A stretch of DNA of 64,000 nt from Polymorphobacter multimanifer (GTDB lineage Bacteria > Pseudomonadota > Alphaproteobacteria > Sphingomonadales > Sphingomonadaceae). The stretch lies in assembly GCF_014205635.1 (NCBI RefSeq), contig NZ_JACIIV010000001.1, forward strand, positions 62,001 through 126,000, read 5' to 3'. The translations under genes and the position numbers were made by a program. Below the pieces are notes generated by a model, which did not search any database, was not told the origin of the DNA, and saw only the letters and a program-made list of their open reading frames with translations. Below, piece by piece: positions 10,987-24,478 of this stretch; position 1 is the first letter of the stretch; each line of letters begins with the position of its first letter.

Positions 10987-11058
10987 CTCAGGCCCCCGGG
11001 GGTAGCCCCGGGCGAGCCCGGCGCCAGCCCGACGCGGCTGGGCGTTGGATTAGGCCGG

Positions 11059-11210
11059 GCAGGGGGCTTCGGGACGGTCCCGGGGGTAAGGGCTGGCGCT
11101 CTGGCCAGATTTCAGGGGTGCAGGGGACGAGTCCCTTGCCCGCCGGAGGCGTTGGTGGCCATGCTAAGCCAAGCCATTTCTTGGGCCCCGGGACAAGCCC
11201 GGGGCGACGG
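11059..11210. repeat. Intergenic repeat, copy 2, with a perfect palindrome
   Basis: Contains the 17-mer GCAGGGGGCTTCGGGAC (11059-11075), the CTGGCCAG block (11101-11123) and, at 11185-11205, GCCCCGGG, ACAAG, CCCGGGGC, a perfect 8-bp stem, followed by GACGG. The stretch 10953-11257 (305 bases) has no credible gene and consists largely of these elements. The minus-strand acyl-CoA synthetase gene ends just beyond, so part may act in its 3' end. Confidence 0.6.
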
Positions 11211-11257
11211 TGAAGGCCGGGCCTTTGGGGTGGGCCGGAGGGGAGAAGCGAGTCGCC

Positions 11258-12829
11258 TCACCCCACCAAAGCCCGCGCCCCCGCATAATCCGCCTTGCCG
11301 TTCGGCGCGCGCGGACACTTCGCCACCACGACGATCCGCTTGGGCACCTTGTAGCCCGCCAGATGCTGGCGGGCGTGGGCTTGCAGCTCGAACACGTCGG
11401 TGCCTTCGGGGGCTTCGACGACGGCGGTGACGGCCTGGCCCCATTGCGGATCGGGGACGCCGAAGACGAGGGCGTCGGTGACGTGGGCGTGGGTCTTGAG
11501 GGTTTCCTCGACTTCTTCGGGAAAGACCTTTTCGCCGGCGGTGTTGATGCACTGGCTGCCGCGGCCCATGAGGGTGAAGCTGCCATCGGGGTTCTTGACC
11601 GCGAAATCGCCGGGGATGGAGTAGCGGGTGCCGTTTATCACCGGGAAGGTGGCGGCGGATTTGGCTTCGTCCTTCCAATAGCCGCGCGGCAGCAGGCCGG
11701 CGCGGGCGAGGCGGCCCATTTCGCCGTCGGCGACGGGGTGTAGATTGTCGTCGAGGATCAGGCTGTTGGTGTCGGTGGGGGTGAAGACGGTCGCGGCTCC
11801 GGCGTTGGCGCTGGTTTGCACACTGCTGCCCATGCCCAGCGCCTCGGACGAGCTTAGGGCATCGACAAGGGCGGCGTTTGGCGCGTGGCGGAGGAGGCCG
11901 GCCTTGATTTCGGGCGACCACATGGTGCCCGAGGAGAGGATGCCGACGAGGCTGGCGATGCTGCCATGGCCGGCATCGAGGGCGGCGAGCAGGGGGCGGC
12001 CGAAGGCATCCCCCACCAGTGTGGCGAAGGTGCAGCTGTGCTCCGCGCAGGCGCGGGCGGCGGCGGCGCCATCAAGGCTGGTGCCGGGGAGGGTGACGAC
12101 GGTGCCGCCGGTGACGAGGGTGAAGATGCCGATGAGATAGCCGGTGCCGTGCATGAGCGGCGGCAGGATGAGGCTGCGGCGCGCTGCGAGGCCGGTGGCC
12201 ATGGTGGCGGCGTGGTCCGCCAGCGCGGCGGGCTGTCCGGTCTCGGGATCATTGAGCGCGCCGCCGAGCAGGGTGAAGAGATCGGCCTGGTCCCACATTA
12301 CCCCCTTGGGCATGCCGGTGGTGCCGCCGGTGTAGATGAAGAGCATGTCTTCGCCGCTATGGGCTTGCTCGGGCAGGGGGAGATCGGTTTCGACGAGGGT
12401 TTCGTAATCCTGCGCCCAGCTCGGGTTTTCGCCGCCGACCTGAACGTAGAGCTTGATGTGGGTGAGCCGGGGACGGATGCTTTCCACCAGCTCGGCGAAA
12501 TCCGCGTCGAAGACGAGGACGGTGCTTTCGGAATTGTCGAGGATGTAGAACAGCTCCTCAGCCGTGTAGCGGTAGTTGATGTTGACGTGGACGAGGCGGG
12601 CGCGGAAGCCGGCGACGGTGGTTTCGAGATAGGCCGGCGAGTTGCGCATCAGGTGGGCGAGGCGGTCGCCGGCCTGTGCGCCGTGTGCCAGCATGTGCGC
12701 GGCGAGGTTGGTGGTGCGGCGGTGGAACGCGCCCCAGCCGATGGTGCGGTCGCCATGGATGAGGGCGGGGCGCGCTGGATCGACCTGGCCGCTGCCAGCG
12801 GCGAAGATGGCACCGAAGCTGAAGCTCAT
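11258..12829 (-). CDS. Acyl-CoA synthetase (AMP-dependent ligase)
   Basis: A 523-residue member of the ANL superfamily that activates a carboxylic acid to its acyl-AMP and then its CoA thioester. Motifs appear in order: the P-loop-like TGGTTGMPKGVMW (about residues 173-185), SSSEALGMGSS, GYWKDEAKSA, the hinge block MGRGSQCINTAGEKVFPEEVEE, and the C-terminal catalytic lysine in PNGKADY. The overall pattern resembles synthetases for fatty or sterol-side-chain acids. AAGGAGAGAG precedes the ATG. It is the last gene of a minus-strand run but is separated from DUF4170 by 54 bases. The substrate is unknown. Confidence 0.92.
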   Translation of the reverse strand: MSFSFGAIFAAGSGQVDPARPALIHGDRTIGWGAFHRRTTNLAAHMLAHGAQAGDRLAHLMRNSPAYLETTVAGFRARLVHVNINYRYTAEELFYILDNSESTVLVFDADFAELVESIRPRLTHIKLYVQVGGENPSWAQDYETLVETDLPLPEQAHSGEDMLFIYTGGTTGMPKGVMWDQADLFTLLGGALNDPETGQPAALADHAATMATGLAARRSLILPPLMHGTGYLIGIFTLVTGGTVVTLPGTSLDGAAAARACAEHSCTFATLVGDAFGRPLLAALDAGHGSIASLVGILSSGTMWSPEIKAGLLRHAPNAALVDALSSSEALGMGSSVQTSANAGAATVFTPTDTNSLILDDNLHPVADGEMGRLARAGLLPRGYWKDEAKSAATFPVINGTRYSIPGDFAVKNPDGSFTLMGRGSQCINTAGEKVFPEEVEETLKTHAHVTDALVFGVPDPQWGQAVTAVVEAPEGTDVFELQAHARQHLAGYKVPKRIVVVAKCPRAPNGKADYAGARALVG

Positions 12830-12883
12830 GATCTCTCTCCTTGGCCGGAAACTAGGGCAGGGGAGAGGGGAGGCCAAGCCTCC

Positions 12884-13093
12884 CTATTTTGGTTCGAGAA
12901 GCCGGTGCAGGTGGACGACGACGTATTTCATCGTGGCGTCGTCGACGGTGCGCTGGGCTGCACTGCGCCAGGCCTGTTCGGCGAGGGCGTAGCTGGGGAA
13001 GATGCCGATGACATCGAGCTTGTCCGGCTCGATGAAATCGGTGGTCTGGGGATCGGCGACGCGGCCGCCGAAGACGAGGTGCAATTTGTCCAT
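12884..13093 (-). CDS. DUF4170 protein
   Basis: 69 residues matching the small alphaproteobacterial DUF4170 family: MDKLHLVFGGRVADP at the start, LDVIGIFPSYALAEQAWRSAAQRTVDDA in the middle and VVHLHRLLEP at the end. No transmembrane segment or catalytic motif is visible. The family has no established function. It lies between the gamma-carbonic anhydrase-like gene (33 bases upstream) and the acyl-CoA synthetase. Confidence 0.92.
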   Translation of the reverse strand: MDKLHLVFGGRVADPQTTDFIEPDKLDVIGIFPSYALAEQAWRSAAQRTVDDATMKYVVVHLHRLLEPK

Positions 13094-13126
13094 GGGCGCG
13101 TCTCTAGCCGGGCGAGAGGGGTTTTG

Positions 13127-13690
13127 TCAGCTGTATTCGGACGCGAGGCGGGCGGTGAGGGTCTGAAACCAGGCGTCGAATTCGGGGCCATCCCAGGCGC
13201 GGTGGTTGCCGCGGGCATATTCGGCGGCGTTGCGGATATAGAATTCGGCGTTGATGCGGTTGGGGAGGCGATTGTCCTGCGTGCGGATGATCCTTGCCGG
13301 GCTGCCGACGACGATGCTGTTCGGGGGCACGACCATTTTGTCTTTCACATAGGCGTGCTGGCCGATGATCGAGCCGGCGCCGATGTGGGCGCCGTTGTAG
13401 ATGGTGGCGTTGATGCCGATGAGGACATGATCCTCGATGGTGCAGCCGTGCAGCGTGGCGTGGTGGGTGATGGAGCAATAGGCACCGATCCGGACGGGTT
13501 TGCCCGGATCGGTGTGGACCATCACGAAATCCTGGATGTTGCTGCCCTCGCCGATTTCGACATGGGCGATTTCGGAGCGGATGACGGCGTTGCACCAGAT
13601 GGAGCTGCGCTCGCCCAAGCTGACATGGCCGTAGAGCTGGGCGGAGGGGTGCACATAGGCGCTCTCCGCCAGCTCGATACGGCTTGTCAT
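13127..13690 (-). CDS. Gamma-carbonic anhydrase family protein (hexapeptide repeat)
   Basis: 187 residues forming a left-handed beta-helix. Hexapeptide repeats run from about residue 14 to 135 (VHPSAQLYGHVSLGERSSIWCNAVIRSEIA, then IGEGSNIQDFVMVH, IGAYCSITHHATLHGCTIEDHVLIG). The histidines in VMVH and THHATLH correspond to the zinc ligands of this family, consistent with a trimeric metalloprotein. C-terminal helices follow. Family members act as carbonic anhydrases or have unproven activities. The gene starts 3 bases after the MlaC stop and is thus in the same operon. Confidence 0.9.
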   Translation of the reverse strand: MTSRIELAESAYVHPSAQLYGHVSLGERSSIWCNAVIRSEIAHVEIGEGSNIQDFVMVHTDPGKPVRIGAYCSITHHATLHGCTIEDHVLIGINATIYNGAHIGAGSIIGQHAYVKDKMVVPPNSIVVGSPARIIRTQDNRLPNRINAEFYIRNAAEYARGNHRAWDGPEFDAWFQTLTARLASEYS

Positions 13691-13693
13691 GCG

Positions 13694-14326
13694 TCAGGCG
13701 CGGTCTGCGGCCGAGCGCGCGTTGGCGGACTTGAGGAAGGCGATGAGCGAATCGAAGCCCTTGGCCTTGATCTGCTGGCTGAAGTCCGCCTCCTGGGTGA
13801 TCGAGAGGTTGATGTTGGAGACGGTGAGGTTGTTGACCTGGTAGCGGCCCTGCGGCGTCTTCTTGACCTGCCAGATGGCGTCGACGGGCTGGGCGCCGGG
13901 GCGCTGGACGCGGGTGTGAACCTCGGTGAAGGGGCCGCGCGGGTTGGCGCGCATCAGCTTGATGCTGGCATCCTGATAATCGTAGAGCCGGTCGGCATAG
14001 GCGTTGAGGATGAACTCGGGGAACGCCTGCTGATATGCCTGGAGCTGCGCCGGGGTGATTTCGGCGCGGTGCCTGCGGATGAGGCGATTGCCGATATCGG
14101 TGAGGGCGACATTGGTCTGCAACAGGGTGCGGAACTGGGTACGGCCTTCCGCCTTGCTGAGCGAGCTGTTGCGGAGCACGCCGAAGGCATCGGCGGCGAG
14201 CTTCTCGATGAAGGCGCTAGCGGCGGGGTCGGCGGCAGGGGCCGACTGGGCAGCGGCAGGGGCGGCTGCAAAGGCGAGGGGCAGTGTGCCGAGTGCGAGG
14301 GCACCGGCAATGATGAAGGAACGCAT
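13694..14326 (-). CDS. mlaC: MlaC-type phospholipid-binding periplasmic protein
   Basis: 210 residues: signal peptide to about residue 26 (AAAPAAAQ), then the MlaC/Ttg2D fold with SAFIEKLAADAFGVL, a segment LLQTNVALTDIGNRLIRRHRAEITPAQLQAYQQAFPEFILNAYADRLYDY, and the C-terminal VNNLTVSNINLSITQEADFSQQI that closes the family domain. MlaC shuttles phospholipids between the MlaA outer-membrane complex and the MlaFEDB inner-membrane transporter. MlaA is encoded at 47.3-48.2 kb. The start follows CGGAGAACAAG. The neighbouring MlaFED genes are absent, unlike the usual cluster. Confidence 0.88.
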   Translation of the reverse strand: MRSFIIAGALALGTLPLAFAAAPAAAQSAPAADPAASAFIEKLAADAFGVLRNSSLSKAEGRTQFRTLLQTNVALTDIGNRLIRRHRAEITPAQLQAYQQAFPEFILNAYADRLYDYQDASIKLMRANPRGPFTEVHTRVQRPGAQPVDAIWQVKKTPQGRYQVNNLTVSNINLSITQEADFSQQIKAKGFDSLIAFLKSANARSAADRA

Positions 14327-14385
14327 CTTGTTCTCCGTAGGGCTGATCATGCAGCCCTTGTGAAGCATCGGCTGTGAACCGGGGG

Positions 14386-14868
14386 TTACTTTGCCTTCGG
14401 GGTGACGGCGCTGAGCAGGGCGCCGGCGGCCAGGCCCAGGACGACGGAGAGCACCGGGTTGCCCGCGATGGCCTTCTCGATGCTGTCGAGCGAGATGGGG
14501 GTCGATGGCGAGGCGGGCTCCTGCGAGACGGCAGACTGGGGGATGTAGCTGCGGCTGTCATAGCTGTCGTCATAGTCGGTGTAATCGGCGCCATCGCCGA
14601 GATCGACCGTGGCGTTGGCCAGTGTGCTGCGGGTGAAGAGCGCAAGACCGAGTGCTGCGACAGCGGCGCCGATGGCAATGGGGTGTGCCGAGACCGTATC
14701 CTTGGTCTTGCTCAAGAGGCGCTGGCCCTGGATGCTCGCGGTGTCCAGCGCATCGGCCATCAGCGCTTCGGGATTGGCGCGGGTCTTGAGCTCGGCGATG
14801 GTGGAGCCGAGCTGCTGTTGCTTCATTTGAGCATCAGCGGCCAGTCGGGAGACGGATTCAGCGCTCAT
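14386..14868 (-). CDS. DUF3618-like membrane protein
   Basis: 160 residues. The N-terminal part is a helical, charged region (MSAESVSRLAADAQMKQQQLGSTIAELKTRANPE) as in DUF3618 proteins. A membrane segment follows at about 61-77 (AIGAAVAALGLALFTRS), then an acidic Tyr/Asp linker (DYTDYDDSYDSRSY) and a second hydrophobic segment near the end (VLSVVLGLAAGALLSAV). The 5' end overlaps the holin-like gene by 11 bases. The family is found in three-gene sets with holin-like proteins and is thought to concern the envelope, but the role is unproven. Confidence 0.8.
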   Translation of the reverse strand: MSAESVSRLAADAQMKQQQLGSTIAELKTRANPEALMADALDTASIQGQRLLSKTKDTVSAHPIAIGAAVAALGLALFTRSTLANATVDLGDGADYTDYDDSYDSRSYIPQSAVSQEPASPSTPISLDSIEKAIAGNPVLSVVLGLAAGALLSAVTPKAK

Positions 14869-15292
14869 GGTCGGTATCCCTGGCTTTCAGAAAGTTGATC
14901 GAGTCGGCATGCTGCTTAAGATTGGCAATTGCCCGGTGCGGTGCAAGGGGGGCACTGCGGATGCGCGACAGCCCGAGCATGATGAGGGCGCCGCCGATGA
15001 GCAGGGCGGCGGCAGCGGTGATGAGCGAGCTCCAGACCGGGCCGACCAGCGGTGCAAGCGCAGCCACGATCGCGCCGAGCACGGCAATGCCTGCGACGCC
15101 GGCCATGATTCCACCTGCAAGGATGATCGCCACCGCCAGCACGAGCTTGCCGACGTTCTGCCGCAGCTCGGCCGTGGCGAGCTGGACCTCGGCAGCAAGC
15201 AGCGCCTGCACTTCGGCTGGCACGCGGCGCACCAGCGCCAGCAACGGGTCGGTCGTGTCCGGCCGCTGCGGATCGGGTGATGTTTCCGTCAT
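14858..15292 (-). CDS. Holin-superfamily membrane protein (DUF1469-like)
   Basis: 144 residues. An amphipathic helix (LVRRVPAEVQALLAAEVQLATAELRQNV) leads to two membrane helices at about 50-75 and 82-107, then a short cytoplasmic tail. This is the pattern of the phage_holin_3_6/DUF1469 family of chromosomal proteins, named by similarity only. No phage genes surround it. It sits in the middle of a three-gene operon; its ATG overlaps the stop of the upstream gene (ATGA). Confidence 0.82.
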   Translation of the reverse strand: MTETSPDPQRPDTTDPLLALVRRVPAEVQALLAAEVQLATAELRQNVGKLVLAVAIILAGGIMAGVAGIAVLGAIVAALAPLVGPVWSSLITAAAALLIGGALIMLGLSRIRSAPLAPHRAIANLKQHADSINFLKARDTDHER

Positions 15293-15681
15293 TCCTTGCC
15301 CGATCGCACCATTCGCGCGAGAAGGAAGCCACCCGCGACTGCAACGCCGAGCGCTATGCCCGGCTGGCGGCGGATGAGCGCCTCGCCATCGGCGACCAGC
15401 TCGCTGACCGGCTTCTCCTCGAGGCCACGCTGGATGGAGCCGAGCAGGTCGGCGGCCTGTCGTGCGAGATCGCCCACGGGCGCACCCGCCATGCTGTCGA
15501 GATTCGCAGCCCAGTTGTGCGCGGAGACGACAAGGCCGTTCATCGACTTGGCGATCTCGACCTTGGCGTCTTCGGCGAAATCGTAAATCCGGTTTTCGGC
15601 ACCGGACAAGATGGTGCCGGATTGCGGCTTTTCAGACGTCACAGGCGTGCTCCTGGTTGGATCGAGGGGTTCGTTGTTCAT
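15289..15681 (-). CDS. Small membrane-associated protein, first gene of the DUF3618 set
   Basis: 130 residues with a long helical middle (ENRIYDFAEDAKVEIAKSMNGLVVSAHNWAANLDSMAG) and a single hydrophobic segment near the C-terminus (GIALGVAVAGGFLLARMVRSGKE). The shape is that of the small helical, tail-anchored DUF883/ElaB-like proteins, though I am unsure of the family. AGGAGATCAAC precedes the ATG. It shares a 139-base divergent promoter region with eno. Confidence 0.75.
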   Translation of the reverse strand: MNNEPLDPTRSTPVTSEKPQSGTILSGAENRIYDFAEDAKVEIAKSMNGLVVSAHNWAANLDSMAGAPVGDLARQAADLLGSIQRGLEEKPVSELVADGEALIRRQPGIALGVAVAGGFLLARMVRSGKE

Positions 15682-15757
15682 GTTGATCTCCTCGTTGTAA
15701 CGCCGAAAGGCGCTGCTGGTTGCGGGCCTGGTTGCCGGAGCGCGCTGCCCCCGGTAG

Positions 15758-18516
<2,759 letters not shown>

Positions 18517-18550
18517 AGTTTGTGGCGCCAGCACCTAGGGGTATCCGACA

Positions 18551-20977
<2,427 letters not shown>

Positions 20978-21011
20978 AGACCGCGCTCGCGAATTTTCGA
21001 AGGACGATGTG

Positions 21012-22140
21012 ATGCGTGCCGAGGCGGAAGCCCATGCCCTCCAGATCAAGCAGGCGCTCGACCTGCTGAGGAGGTTTCTTTGACTGGGATCGTGCGCTGC
21101 GGCGGCTCGATGAACTGAACGCGCGGGTCGAGGACCCCAAGCTTTGGGACAGCCCCAAGGCGGCACAGGCGGTGATGCTCGAGCGGCGGCGGCTCGATGA
21201 GGCGGTTTCGGCGACGCGGTCGATCGAGCGCGAGCTTTCGGAGACGTCCGAGCTGATCGAGATGGCCGAGGCCGAGGGCGACGAGGAGATGGCGGCCGAG
21301 GGCACCGCGGTGCTGAAGGTGCTTGCGGAGAAGGCCGAGCGCGACAAGGTGGCCGCCCTTCTGAGCGGCGAGGCCGACAACAACGACACCTATATCGAGA
21401 TCAACTCGGGTGCTGGCGGCACCGAGAGCCAGGACTGGGCGCAGATGCTGCAGCGCATGTACCAGCGCTGGGCGGAGGCGCGCGGCTACAAGGTGGAGCT
21501 GATCGACTTCAACGATGGCGAGCAGGCCGGAATCAAGAACGCCACGATGCTCATCAAGGGTGCGCAGGCCTATGGCTGGGCGAAGACCGAGAGCGGCGTG
21601 CACCGGCTGGTGCGGATCAGCCCCTATGACTCGGCGGCGCGGCGGCACACGAGCTTTGCCAGCGTGTGGGTGTATCCGCAGATCGACGACGACATCGAGA
21701 TCGATGTGAAGGAAAGCGATCTGAAGATCGACACCTACCGCGCGTCGGGGGCCGGCGGCCAGCACATCAACACGACCGATTCTGCCGTGCGGATAACCCA
21801 TGTGCCGACGGGCGTGATCGTGGCGTGCCAGAACGAGCGGTCGCAGCACAAGAACAAGGCGACCGCGATGAAGATGCTCAAGGCGCGGCTGTACGAGCGC
21901 GAGCTGGCGATCCGCGAAGCAGCGATTGCCGATGTGGAAGCGGGCAAGAGCGACATCGGCTGGGGCCACCAGATCCGCAGCTATGTGCTCCAGCCCTATC
22001 AGCTGGTGAAGGACCTGCGGACCGGGGTGACGTCGACGGCGCCCGGCGATGTGCTCGATGGCGAGCTCGATGCCTTCATGGCCGCGGCCCTTTCGCAGAA
22101 GGTGACCGGCGAGAAGGTCGACGTTTCGGACGTCGATTAA
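21012..22140 (+). CDS. prfB: Peptide chain release factor 2, made by programmed +1 frameshift
   Basis: RF2 ends translation at UAA and UGA. The first 23 codons (21012-21080) end at a CTT followed by an in-frame TGA (21081-21083). Skipping one base (21081) joins to the main frame at GAC (21082), giving DWDRALRRLDELNARVEDP, the conserved RF2 N-terminus. The total is 375 residues. The main body has the peptidyl-hydrolysis motif GGQ in ASGAGGQHINTTDS and the stop-recognition tripeptide as SPY in VRISPYDSAARRHTS. A Shine-Dalgarno-like AGGAGG lies just before the shift site. Without the shift only a 23-residue peptide would form, so RF2 senses its own level. The stop overlaps the convergent gene by 4 bases. 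Confidence 0.95.
21069..21084 (+). promoter_or_regulatory. prfB programmed frameshift signal
   Basis: AGGAGGTTTCTTTGAC: an internal Shine-Dalgarno-like AGGAGG, 3 bases, the slippery CTT codon, then the TGA stop and C. It is the established RF2 autoregulation signal, with AGGAGG in place of the AGGGGG found in enterobacteria. Confidence 0.93.
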
Positions 22141-22673
22141 CGCCGCCGGGGTGCCGGGGCTTCGGGCTGGACGGCGGCGATGGGGCGGGGGCTGATGCCG
22201 ACGCCGTAGAGCCGCCAGCGGCCGCCGACCCATTGGTAGCTGAGATCGAAGGCGATGGCGGTGGGGCGCAGGCCGAAGAAGCCCTGGAGGCGCAGCAGGC
22301 CGCCCGGCACGATGGCGGGGGCTGCCGTCCATGTGGGGCCGAGCAGCAAGGCGTTGGAGAGATCGGTGCCGCTGCTGCGCAGGCCGGCGAAGATCTGGGT
22401 GAGGCGCGCGGCATCGTTGGCGGCCTGGAAGGATGGGGCCGAGAGATCGCGCAGCACCGAATAATTGCCGGACTGGTTGGCGTGATCGACTGCGGCCAGC
22501 GTGGTCCAGATGAGTTTGGAGAGATCGAGCTCGCCGGGCACCGGCTGGGCCGAGGCGGGCGGGGGCGCTGCAGCCTGAGCCAGTGTTGCAGCGGGACTGA
22601 GCGCCAGCAGAACGGCAACTGCCGGGGCGATGAGCCCCGGCAGTGCGCGAAACGAACGTGAATTGCTTACCAT
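22137..22673 (-). CDS. Secreted protein encoded downstream of the adhesin
   Basis: 178 residues. A signal peptide (about 1-32, ending LAQA) precedes one domain with helices (WTTLAAVDHANQSGNYSVLRDLSAPSFQAAND) followed by strands to YQWVGGRWRLYGVGISP. The helix-strand order and the closing GGRWRLYGVGI hairpin suggest an NTF2-like fold, but this is a weak assignment. Its ATG overlaps the last 7 bases of the trimeric autotransporter gene, so the pair is cotranscribed and probably coupled. It might assist the adhesin in the periplasm. It ends in a 4-base convergent overlap with prfB. Confidence 0.75.
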   Translation of the reverse strand: MVSNSRSFRALPGLIAPAVAVLLALSPAATLAQAAAPPPASAQPVPGELDLSKLIWTTLAAVDHANQSGNYSVLRDLSAPSFQAANDAARLTQIFAGLRSSGTDLSNALLLGPTWTAAPAIVPGGLLRLQGFFGLRPTAIAFDLSYQWVGGRWRLYGVGISPRPIAAVQPEAPAPRRR

Positions 22674-24478
22674 GCGACCTGGAAACCTCCCCGCGCACCG
22701 ACTTCGCCGGTGTTGAGGCCGACACCGACGCCAGCCGAGAGCGAGGACATGTCCCCGATCCGGAAGCTGACGGCGGTCGTGGCGGCCGTGCGGTTCTGGT
22801 AATAGCCCACGCCGCCGGAAATGGCGATGTTGGCCCCCGTTGGCAGGCTGGGCGATTCCATGGCGAGCGCCATGGCGACGCCTTCATTGGCCTTGCGGAT
22901 ATCGGCACGGTTGATGTCGTTGAGGCTGAACAGCTGCCCGACCTGGCCATTGATTGTGTTGACCTGGCCGTTGAGCATGCCCACCGACGCCGCGGTGGCG
23001 AGGCTGGCGACGCTGGGGCCGGCCCCCAAGGTGCCCGAGCCATCGGCGGTGACGACATTGACCGAGCCCGACTGGGCGAGGGTGGAGGCGGCAAGATCGC
23101 CCACCGTCACCGAGCTGCCGGTGCCGCCGAGCTTGACCTGGTTGGCGCGGTTGGTGGTGGCGCCGAAGCCCACCGCCGTCGAGCCGTCGAACGCGGCATT
23201 TGCGTTCTTGCCCAGTGCGTTCGCATTGGCGCCGGCAGCGACGGCCTGATGGCCGACGGCGAGCGAAAGGCCGCCGGTGGCGCGCGCCTGCCAGCCAAAG
23301 GCCTGGGCACCGCGGCCCGAAGCGACCGATTCACCGCCGACCGCCGTGGCATGGAAGCCGCTGGCGAGGGCCTGGTCACCGATGGCGACCGAATCTTCGT
23401 CCGACGCGACGGCGAGGCTGCCGATGGCCACCGAGGTGCCAAGCGAGGCAGCGTTGGCCGAAGCGGTGGTGGCGCCGAAGCCGAGGGCAACCGAGGACAG
23501 CGCGGGGGCGTTGGCGTTCTTGCCGACGGCGGTGGCGTTGGTGCCGCCGGCGACAGCCTGGTGGCCGGCGGCGAGGGAAAGCCCGCCGGTGGCCTGCGCC
23601 TGCCAGCCAAAGGCCTGGGCACCGCGGCCCGAGGCGACCGATTCACCGCCCACTGCGGTCGCATGGAAGCCGCTGGCGGTGGCCTTGTCGCCGATGGCGA
23701 CGGCATCTTCGTCCGACGCGATGGCGAGATTGCCGACCGCGACCGACTCGCCGAGCGAGGCGGCATTGGTGGAGGTGGTGTTGGCGCCTTCACCCACGGC
23801 GACCGAGCGGACGGCGGAGGCGACGGCGAGATGGCCGAGGGCGGTGGCGCGCTCGCCGGTGGCTTCCGAGCGCCAGCCATAGGCGGTTGCGGCAGTGGCG
23901 GTGGCGAGCGCCTGGCCACCGACGGCGACGGTGGATGCGCCCGATGCGACGGTGGCACGGCCGGCGGCGCCATCACGGTTGCCACCGATGGCGATGGCAT
24001 CACCGCCGCTGGCGACGGCGAGGTTGCCGATGGCGACGGCATTGCTGCCCGAGGCGATGGCATCTTCAGCGCCGGCAAAGCTCTGGGCGCCCGAGGCGGT
24101 GGTCTGGTGGCCGACGGCGGTGGCCATGGCGCCGGTGGCGCGGGCCTGCCAGCCAAGGGCGGTGGCGCCGGGGGTGGAAGCGATGCTCTCCCCGCCAATG
24201 GCGACGGTGGAGGCGGCGGAAGCGGTCGCTGGGGCGACGCCGGCATCATCCGAGCCGAGGGCGACGGCATCGACGCCCGACGCAATCGCGCCATTGCCGA
24301 TGGCGGTGGCGCCGGCGGCCGCGGTGGTGGAATTGGTCCCGCATTCGGTGCTGTTGGTGCTGGCACCATCGACACAGGGGGCAGTGGGCCCGGCAACGGC
24401 CGGGGCGGCGAAGGCGAGGGCGGCGGCGCTGGCAGCGACCGCGAGCTGAACGCGGATCGGCAAGGTGGTGATCGTCAT
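22667..24478 (-). CDS. YadA-like trimeric autotransporter adhesin
   Basis: 603 residues. After a signal peptide (about 1-29), a long head (about 55-450) consists of 14-residue-type YadA head repeats with the recurring pattern AxAIGxxAxASGxxAxAxG (for example AVAIGNLAVASGGDAIAIGG). Residues 255-358 and the following unit are a 104-residue tandem duplication. A short stalk (about 490-515) leads to the YadA membrane anchor (about 515-603), which trimerises into a 12-strand barrel; the chain ends with Trp. Such proteins bind surfaces or form biofilm. The stalk is short relative to the head. CAGGGAG precedes the ATG. The antisense strand is also open because of the repeats. Confidence 0.92.
   Translation of the reverse strand: MTITTLPIRVQLAVAASAAALAFAAPAVAGPTAPCVDGASTNSTECGTNSTTAAAGATAIGNGAIASGVDAVALGSDDAGVAPATASAASTVAIGGESIASTPGATALGWQARATGAMATAVGHQTTASGAQSFAGAEDAIASGSNAVAIGNLAVASGGDAIAIGGNRDGAAGRATVASGASTVAVGGQALATATAATAYGWRSEATGERATALGHLAVASAVRSVAVGEGANTTSTNAASLGESVAVGNLAIASDEDAVAIGDKATASGFHATAVGGESVASGRGAQAFGWQAQATGGLSLAAGHQAVAGGTNATAVGKNANAPALSSVALGFGATTASANAASLGTSVAIGSLAVASDEDSVAIGDQALASGFHATAVGGESVASGRGAQAFGWQARATGGLSLAVGHQAVAAGANANALGKNANAAFDGSTAVGFGATTNRANQVKLGGTGSSVTVGDLAASTLAQSGSVNVVTADGSGTLGAGPSVASLATAASVGMLNGQVNTINGQVGQLFSLNDINRADIRKANEGVAMALAMESPSLPTGANIAISGGVGYYQNRTAATTAVSFRIGDMSSLSAGVGVGLNTGEVGARGGFQVAW
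23093..23716 (-). repeat. 312-bp tandem duplication in the adhesin head
   Basis: Two consecutive units of 312 bp (23405-23716 and 23093-23404; protein residues 255-358 and 359-462). They are near-identical for about the first 230 bp, for example the block coding GFHATAVGGESVASGRGAQA, and then diverge. A recent in-frame duplication that lengthened the adhesin head is the simplest reading. Confidence 0.85.

Noticed and set aside
11885-14377. Open frame of 830 codons on the plus strand
   Set aside because: It runs antisense to five well-supported minus-strand genes (acyl-CoA synthetase to MlaC). Its composition is that of the complement of high-GC coding DNA and it has no domain-like content.
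14858-15292. Prophage remnant suggested by the holin-like name
   Set aside because: No lysin, integrase, structural gene or attachment site is near; the family is chromosomal in most proteobacteria.
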